Origin: Candidatus Zixiibacteriota bacterium
GTDB taxonomy: Bacteria > Zixibacteria > MSB-5A5 > JAABVY01
Reading direction: 5' to 3'
Length of the DNA: 11,608 bases
Assembly: GCA_014730285.1 (NCBI GenBank)
Contig: WJIM01000149.1
Coordinates: forward strand, 1-11,608
Numbering within the stretch: position 1 is the stretch's first letter; the number at the start of each line of letters is the position of its first letter. This document shows, piece by piece, positions 6,993-11,608 of the stretch. Under the pieces are notes generated by a model that worked only from the letters and a program-made list of their open reading frames with translations, did not search any database and had not been told where the DNA came from. Position numbers and translations under genes: made by a program.

Positions 6993-9146
6993 TTGTATTC
7001 CCTTAAACCCAAGCCTGAAAACTTTCCCCACTCGTCATCGCCGAAAAAAGCAACGACTTCAATTTTCAATCTATTCGCGCTTTTCGTATTCACGATTTTG
7101 ATTTCGTTCTCCAATGTCTCAGCCGAGGTGGCTGAAGATTACGAGATGAGCCTTGTCAGCCAGAACTGGCTGAACATGATAGTATACGATAGAGGCGATT
7201 GGGCCGAATCGCAAAACCCTCAGATCGCAGATGTTGAGCTGTTAACCGTAAACGACACTGTCCTGGCAAATGTCTATTCGATCGAGCCTGAAGGATATAT
7301 CGTTGTACCCGTCCTGAAGGAACTGCCCCCGGTTAAAGCCTACTCGGATAATTCTATTCTTGATGTCAACGCCGAAGATGGTTTTGCCAAACTCCTGAGA
7401 GACGTTTTAATGGAACGGGTAAGGCTGTATGTGGATTATTACGGCAGTATGGAAGCATCCCAGGCCTCAAAATCAGAAAAGCTTTTCGATGAAATAAATC
7501 AGACTAAATGGTCGCAATATACATTATCAGAGCCGGAATTTTTGAACAGGCTCGGCAAGGACATTGTCCCCGGCGAAGAGGGCGAACCTCTTCTCACCAC
7601 AAGCTGGCATCAGGGCGTGCCCTATAATAATTACTGCCCCATGGGTGACGGCGGCACGACCGTAGTCGGATGTGTAGCCACTGCGGCTGCACAGATCATG
7701 GCTTATTACCAGTGGCCGCCTAACGGGCAGGGCAGTCATTCATATTACTGGGCAGGTGACAACTCCTGCGGCGGCAATACCCAGGGCCAGACCCTTGGCG
7801 CGGATTTTACCGATCCATACGACTGGGATAACATAGTCGATGACTGCGACGAGGGCTGCGATGAAGACCAGCAGGACGCCCTGGCACATCTATGCCGAGA
7901 AGTGGGAATAGCGTTCGAGATGGACTACGGGCGCTGCGGATCGGGGACATGGACATATTACGCGGTCAATGTTTTTCCGACATATTTCTACTATGATGAA
8001 TCAATCGACAGGGAATGGCGCAGCAATCATAGCTCGGATGCATGGTTCAATCTTGTCAAGGAACAGATTCTGGCCGGCCAGCCGATGGAATATCGGATAT
8101 ATACTCACGCTATCGTCTGCGACGGCTGGCGCGAAATTGACGGTACCAAGCAGTACCATTTCAATTACGGCTGGGATGACGGACATAACGCCTGGTACAA
8201 TCTGGACAACCTGCACTGCCCCTGGTCGGGATGCGGCCTGGACGAAGAGTATATGATCAGAAATATATTTCCCAAACCGGATGCCGATAATGACGGCATC
8301 GTCAATGACAGCGACAACTGCGTGCTGACGATGAACTCCGATCAGAAAGATGAAGATAATGACGGCGTGGGAGATGACTGCGACAACTGTCCGGATACTC
8401 CCAACTTCGATCAAAACGACAACGATGGTGATTTTCTCGGGGATGCCTGCGATCCGGATGACGATAACGACGGCGTTCCGGACGAGGACGATAACTGTCC
8501 TGAGCTTGCCACCTCAAATACAGACGATTTCGATCAGGACGGCGTGGGTGATGCCTGTGATAACTGCTACGATATCCAAAATCCGTACCAGTATGATGAG
8601 GACAGTGACGGCGTCGGGGATGCCTGCGACGGCCTTCTGCATATGCAGGCCTACGAAGTGCCTGACGCAGTAGTGGGTGAAGAATACAGCTATCAATTCT
8701 GGGCTGTAGGCGGAGTGCCGCCTTATACCTGGGACAAAGTCTGGGGACAGCAGCCCTACGGTCTTTTATTCGAGGAAGGCGAATCCGGTCTGCTTTCGGG
8801 TTCACCCACGTGGGCTTCCGAATTTTCGTTCAGAGTCGTTGTAACCGACTCCGATTCACCGCCAAGTACCGATACGATGCTTATAGTTATGCAGATCACC
8901 GAGCCCCCTCCCCCGGCTTATATTTGCGGGGATGCCAGCGGGGATGATGAGGTGAATATTTCAGATGCAGTTTATATTATCAATTACATCTTCATAAACG
9001 GCTCCGAACCCGATCCGATCGAGGCCGCTGATAGCAACTGCGACGGCACCTGCAATATCAGCGATGCTGTAATTATAATAAACTATATCTTCATAGGCGG
9101 CGTACCGCCCTGCGACCTTGACGGCAACGGTGATCCAGACTGCTAA
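6993..9146 (+). CDS. Secreted C10 (streptopain-type) cysteine protease with TSP3, Ig-like and dockerin-like domains
   Basis: This is a 717-residue protein counted from TTG 6993; an ATG at 6936 would add 19 residues. A signal peptide has a hydrophobic core at 25-39 and probable cleavage after NVSA (44). A prodomain of about 150 residues follows. The peptidase C10 domain spans about 205-430: catalytic Cys227 lies in VVGCVATAAAQIMAYYQWP, and His372 in THAIVCDGW is followed by FNYGWDDG. Next come about six calcium-binding thrombospondin type 3 repeats (429-546), an Ig-like domain (about 553-636), and a paired dockerin-like module (644-717) ending in Cys. It should act outside the cytoplasm, stabilised by calcium, with the C-terminal module attaching it to a partner or surface. 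It stands alone between its own promoter and terminator. Family precedents include SpeB and interpain, which autoprocess. The substrate is unknown. Confidence 0.93.
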   Translation: MYSLKPKPENFPHSSSPKKATTSIFNLFALFVFTILISFSNVSAEVAEDYEMSLVSQNWLNMIVYDRGDWAESQNPQIADVELLTVNDTVLANVYSIEPEGYIVVPVLKELPPVKAYSDNSILDVNAEDGFAKLLRDVLMERVRLYVDYYGSMEASQASKSEKLFDEINQTKWSQYTLSEPEFLNRLGKDIVPGEEGEPLLTTSWHQGVPYNNYCPMGDGGTTVVGCVATAAAQIMAYYQWPPNGQGSHSYYWAGDNSCGGNTQGQTLGADFTDPYDWDNIVDDCDEGCDEDQQDALAHLCREVGIAFEMDYGRCGSGTWTYYAVNVFPTYFYYDESIDREWRSNHSSDAWFNLVKEQILAGQPMEYRIYTHAIVCDGWREIDGTKQYHFNYGWDDGHNAWYNLDNLHCPWSGCGLDEEYMIRNIFPKPDADNDGIVNDSDNCVLTMNSDQKDEDNDGVGDDCDNCPDTPNFDQNDNDGDFLGDACDPDDDNDGVPDEDDNCPELATSNTDDFDQDGVGDACDNCYDIQNPYQYDEDSDGVGDACDGLLHMQAYEVPDAVVGEEYSYQFWAVGGVPPYTWDKVWGQQPYGLLFEEGESGLLSGSPTWASEFSFRVVVTDSDSPPSTDTMLIVMQITEPPPPAYICGDASGDDEVNISDAVYIINYIFINGSEPDPIEAADSNCDGTCNISDAVIIINYIFIGGVPPCDLDGNGDPDC
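8280..8630 (+). repeat. Thrombospondin type 3 repeat region (calcium-binding DxDxDG repeats)
   Basis: About six degenerate repeats of 12 to 23 residues follow the pattern DxDxDGVGDxCDNC. Examples are DEDNDGVGDDCDNC, DFDQDGVGDACDNC and DEDSDGVGDACD. Each repeat is expected to bind calcium through its Asp side chains, and neighbouring Cys pairs may form disulfides. The DNA carries matching short imperfect repeats such as GACGGCGT and GGGGATGCCTGCGA, which could recombine. Confidence 0.85.
8925..9143 (+). repeat. Paired dockerin-like calcium-binding repeats at the protease C-terminus
   Basis: Two copies of a loop-helix unit are present. The first is CGDASGDDEVNISDAVYIIN plus YIF, the second NCDGTCNISDAVIIINYIF. 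Both resemble the EF-hand-like repeats of type I dockerins, which in cellulosomes bind cohesin domains. No cohesin or scaffold gene is present in this window, so a cell-surface or complex-anchoring role is inferred. The first copy starts with a Cys, and the module ends in a terminal Cys after GNGDPD. Confidence 0.8.
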
Positions 9147-9167
9147 GCGAATAGCGATCAAACTTGC

Positions 9168-9199
9168 AAGCCCGCCCGAGGATTCACAGGCGGGCTTTT
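9168..9199 (+). terminator. Intrinsic terminator after the C10 protease gene
   Basis: A perfect 9-base-pair stem (AAGCCCGCC with GGCGGGCTT, 9168-9176 and 9189-9197) encloses a 12-base loop and runs into TTTTCTATTT. It lies 21 bases after the protease stop codon and separates that gene from the downstream operon. Confidence 0.9.
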
Positions 9200-9226
9200 C
9201 TATTTGCAGTACTTCCCAGAAACCAA

Positions 9227-9255
9227 TTGCAACATCGTAAATCCTCTGTTATAAT
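9227..9255 (+). promoter_or_regulatory. Sigma-70-like promoter for the dehydrogenase-aspA operon
   Basis: TTGCAA at 9227-9232 and a perfect TATAAT at 9250-9255 are separated by the optimal 17 bases. Transcription would start near 9262, leaving a leader of about 36 bases before the ATG at 9298. It lies just downstream of the preceding terminator, as expected for an independent unit. Confidence 0.75.
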
Positions 9256-9283
9256 CCCTCTTTACATTTTAAATTGATTCTAA

Positions 9284-9290
9284 AAGGAGG
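9284..9290 (+). promoter_or_regulatory. Ribosome-binding site deciding the dehydrogenase start
   Basis: AAGGAGG ends 7 bases before ATG 9298. This rules against an upstream in-frame start at 9274, which would put the site inside the coding region and add eight residues before the Rossmann fold. Confidence 0.85.
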
Positions 9291-9297
9291 ATATCTG

Positions 9298-10197
9298 ATG
9301 CCAATAAAAGATAAAAAAATCGGATTGATCGGCCTTGGGACAATGGGCGCGCCGATGGCCGGAAATATCAAGAACGCCGGATTTGACCTGGGAGTTTACA
9401 ACCGCACCGAATCTCGTGCCGAATCCTTTCGTGATGAGGGCGCAACTGTCTATTATGCGCCCTGGGAGCTGGCCGAGGACTGCGATGTGATCATAATCAT
9501 GGTCACCGGACCGTCGGATTTGCTTGAAGTAGTCGGTTCCATAGCCGATGTCCTGAAATCGGGCAAAACCGTAATAAATATGACCACAGTCTCGGAACAG
9601 GCCACATTACAGGCGGCCCAAACTGTTGATTCTCAGGGAGCCGATTTTTTGGATGCACCCGTTTCCGGAAGTAAAAAACCCGCCGAGGACGGCACCCTGG
9701 TAATCCTTGCGGGAGGCAAAGAAAAGCTAATCGATGAGACCGAACCGCTCCTTCTAAGTATGGGCAAAAAGGTTGTTCGCTGCGGTGAGATCGGTGCGGG
9801 AACGAAGATGAAGCTGATGATCAATATGCTTCTGGCCAATATGATGGGCGCCTATGCCGAAGCATTAACATTCGGCCGAAAACTCGGGCTTGATTTTGAA
9901 TCAGTGAATGAAACGATCAGCTCAGGCGCGCTGGGATGCCCGCTTTTTGCGATCAAGGGGAATTCCATAGCAAGAGATGATTATTCCAAGAACTTTTCCA
10001 TCGATTTGATCTTTAAGGATATAAACCTGGCTCTTGAGGCGGGCGGAATCAGCGGCATTGCCCTGCCGGTAACATCCGCTGTAAGAGAGATGTTCAGCGG
10101 CGCCGAAGGCATGGGGCTGGGAGATGAGGATATGGCGGCTGTGGCGAAATATTACCAGAAAACAGCCGACATTAAAATAGTCGATGGAGGTAAGTAG
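9298..10197 (+). CDS. NADPH-type beta-hydroxyacid dehydrogenase, GLYR/succinic-semialdehyde-reductase-like
   Basis: This 299-residue protein belongs to the 3-hydroxyisobutyrate/6-phosphogluconate dehydrogenase family. The Rossmann motif GLIGLGTMGAPMAGN is at 9-23. N35-R36-T37 after the second strand favours NADPH. The substrate loop DAPVSGSKKPAEDGTLVILA spans 119-138, and the catalytic Lys is K172, with N176, in GAGTKMKLMIN. The SGSKKPAEDG form is characteristic of the glyoxylate and succinic-semialdehyde reductase (GLYR, gamma-hydroxybutyrate dehydrogenase) branch rather than of true 3-hydroxyisobutyrate dehydrogenases. It probably reduces a short aldehyde acid to a hydroxyacid in the cytoplasm, for detoxification or fermentation. 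The exact substrate is inferred. It is the first gene of an operon with aspA, one base apart, and its last codons contain the ribosome-binding site for aspA. Confidence 0.92.
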   Translation: MPIKDKKIGLIGLGTMGAPMAGNIKNAGFDLGVYNRTESRAESFRDEGATVYYAPWELAEDCDVIIIMVTGPSDLLEVVGSIADVLKSGKTVINMTTVSEQATLQAAQTVDSQGADFLDAPVSGSKKPAEDGTLVILAGGKEKLIDETEPLLLSMGKKVVRCGEIGAGTKMKLMINMLLANMMGAYAEALTFGRKLGLDFESVNETISSGALGCPLFAIKGNSIARDDYSKNFSIDLIFKDINLALEAGGISGIALPVTSAVREMFSGAEGMGLGDEDMAAVAKYYQKTADIKIVDGGK

Positions 10198-10198
10198 A

Positions 10199-11608
10199 AT
10201 GAAATACAGACTCGAGAGCGACAGCCTGGGAGAACGTCAAATTCCGGAAGAGGTCTATTACGGAATTCAAACCGCCCGCGCAATCCAGAACTTTCCCATG
10301 ACCGGGATTACTATCTCGCAATTCCCGAATCTTGTCAAGGCTCTGGCATCGGTCAAGAAGGCCTCGGCCATGGCCAATATGGAACTGGGAATCCTGGATC
10401 ATAAAATCGGTGATGCCATAGTGCAAGCCTGTGATGACGTCAGAAGCGGCGCCCTTTTTGAGCATTTTATCGTCGATGTCATTCAGGGCGGCGCCGGAAC
10501 CTCTACCAATATGAACGCTAATGAGGTGATTGCCAACCGCGCCCTCGAAATCATGGGACATAAGCGCGGGGAATATCAGTACTGCCATCCCAACAACCAT
10601 GTCAACCTCTCGCAGTCTACCAATGATGTTTATCCGACCGCGTTGAAAATTGCCTCGGTCTGGGATATCGAGAAATTGCTGAAGGCCATGAACAACCTTA
10701 AGGACGCCTTCACCGACAAAGGTCAGGAGTTTTCCGATATATTGAAAATCGGACGCACCCAGCTTCAGGATGCGGTCCCGATGACATTGGGTCAGGAATT
10801 CGAGGCCTATGGTATCGCTCTGGGCGAAGGCATGAAAGCCGTCAAGGATGCCACACGCGAGATCTGCGGTATTAACATGGGTGCCACGGCTGTGGGCACC
10901 GGCATTAACACTGTCGAAGGTTACGCCGAGAAAATTCGCTTTCTATTGGCGGATATAACCGGCCTTCCACTCTACACCGAGCCGAACCTGGTCGAGGCGA
11001 CCTCTGACACCGGCGCCTTCGTGCAGCTTTCGGGTGTGCTGAAAAGGGTAGCAATCAAATTATCCAAGGTTTGCAATGACCTGAGATTACTATCTTCCGG
11101 CCCGCGCGCCGGAATCGGCGAGATCAACCTCCCACCCCGTCAGCCGGGGTCCTCGATTATGCCCGGCAAAGTCAATCCGGTAATTCCCGAGGTAGTAAAC
11201 CAGGTCTGTTTTCAAGTGATCGGCAACGACGTGACGGTCACACTTGCCGCCGAGGGCGGTCAGCTCGAGCTCAATGTATTCGAGCCAATTCTCGGCTTCA
11301 ACATCTTCCAGTCGATCGAGATGCTGGAACGAGCCTGCACGGTCCTCCGTGAGCGCTGTATTGTCGGGATAACGGCCAACCGCGAAAGATGCCAGGAGCT
11401 GGTGGAGAACTCGGTCAGCCTTGTCACCGCTCTGGCGCCGTTTATGGGACACGAGGATACCGCTACAATAGCCAAAAAAGCTCTGGAGACAGGTCTTCCG
11501 GTTCGTCAACTTGCACTTGAAAGCGGTTTGATTGACGAGGAAACTTTGAACGAGATACTGGATCCGCACAAAATGACCCATCCCCGTTCAATAACGGGCT
11601 ATGGCAAA
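10199..11608 (+). CDS. aspA: Aspartate ammonia-lyase (aspartase), 3' end outside window
   Basis: The enzyme converts L-aspartate to fumarate and ammonia. The frame starts at ATG 10199, with GGAGG at 10186-10190 as ribosome-binding site, and is open to the last base (470 codons). That is about full family length, so only a few residues are missing. It belongs to the class II fumarase/aspartase superfamily. GGAGTSTNMN carries T101, and HVNLSQSTND carries S140 and T141. The signature loop GSSIMPGKVNP has Ser318 as the expected catalytic base and K324 as the carboxylate ligand, numbering that coincides with Bacillus AspB. I favour aspartase over fumarase because VVNQVCFQVIGNDVTVTLAA, GRTQLQDAVPMTLGQEF and ITANRERC follow E. 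coli AspA closely. Position 188 is Gln, as in E. coli AspA and unlike the His of AspB. Co-transcription with the upstream dehydrogenase is likely. Confidence 0.94.
   Translation, partial: MKYRLESDSLGERQIPEEVYYGIQTARAIQNFPMTGITISQFPNLVKALASVKKASAMANMELGILDHKIGDAIVQACDDVRSGALFEHFIVDVIQGGAGTSTNMNANEVIANRALEIMGHKRGEYQYCHPNNHVNLSQSTNDVYPTALKIASVWDIEKLLKAMNNLKDAFTDKGQEFSDILKIGRTQLQDAVPMTLGQEFEAYGIALGEGMKAVKDATREICGINMGATAVGTGINTVEGYAEKIRFLLADITGLPLYTEPNLVEATSDTGAFVQLSGVLKRVAIKLSKVCNDLRLLSSGPRAGIGEINLPPRQPGSSIMPGKVNPVIPEVVNQVCFQVIGNDVTVTLAAEGGQLELNVFEPILGFNIFQSIEMLERACTVLRERCIVGITANRERCQELVENSVSLVTALAPFMGHEDTATIAKKALETGLPVRQLALESGLIDEETLNEILDPHKMTHPRSITGYGK

Noticed and set aside
8280..8630. Possible CRISPR or tandem DNA repeat array
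   Set aside because: The repeats are degenerate, follow codon boundaries and encode TSP3 motifs; there are no constant repeats with unique spacers.
8302..8805. Arg/His-rich open frame antisense to the TSP3 repeats
   Set aside because: The composition is the reverse-strand echo of the Asp-codon-rich repeats, as is the Thr/Met/Ile-rich frame on the plus strand at 8350-8673.
11090..11581. Open frame of 163 codons antisense to aspA
   Set aside because: aspA on the plus strand is unambiguous with active-site residues in place; the antisense product matches nothing.

Overview
The window looks like chromosomal DNA of an uncultured FCB-group bacterium, possibly candidate phylum Zixibacteria. The main clue is the secreted protease at 6993-9146. 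It ends in a paired dockerin-like module of the form CGDAxGDxxVNISDAVxIINYIF...NCDGTCNISDAV..., a tail I associate with Zixibacteria and relatives. This assignment is inference, since no rRNA is present. Base composition is moderate, genes are tightly packed, and no gene-free stretch exceeds about 150 bases. I see no tRNA, rRNA, CRISPR array, insertion sequence, integrase or phage gene.

Layout. (1) 2-3440, plus strand: the 3' part of an M20 dipeptidase, a short-chain dehydrogenase lacking the usual Tyr/Lys catalytic pair, and two tandem paralogous EamA-type transporters. Gaps are 2, 39 and about 44 bases, consistent with one operon. (2) 3389-3694, minus: a stand-alone Rieske protein whose 3' end overlaps the second transporter tail to tail. 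(3) 3753-4785, plus: the classical rnhB-yraN pair (RNase HII and a UPF0102 nuclease-fold protein). (4) 6795-4736, minus: an NFACT/RqcH ribosome-rescue factor followed by a small membrane-anchored protein of unknown function, whose end overlaps yraN. (5) 6993-9146, plus: a secreted C10 (streptopain-type) cysteine protease with thrombospondin type 3 repeats, an Ig-like domain and a dockerin-like pair, with its own promoter and a clear intrinsic terminator. (6) 9298 to the window end, plus: a GLYR-type beta-hydroxyacid dehydrogenase and aspartate ammonia-lyase, one base apart, behind a good sigma-70-like promoter. The last gene runs off the window.

How the genes fit together. The first block could process peptides and export the resulting amino acids or related metabolites; this is inference from context only. 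The middle genes are housekeeping: ribonucleotide removal, a nuclease-like protein and rescue of stalled ribosomal subunits. The last pair links aspartate deamination (fumarate and ammonia) with a reductase for small aldehyde acids. I see no clear new defence or mobile system. The most unusual points are the two roughly 50-base convergent overlaps, the multidomain secreted protease, an atypical RNase HII substrate motif, the degenerate SDR active site, and the unknown gene downstream of rqcH.
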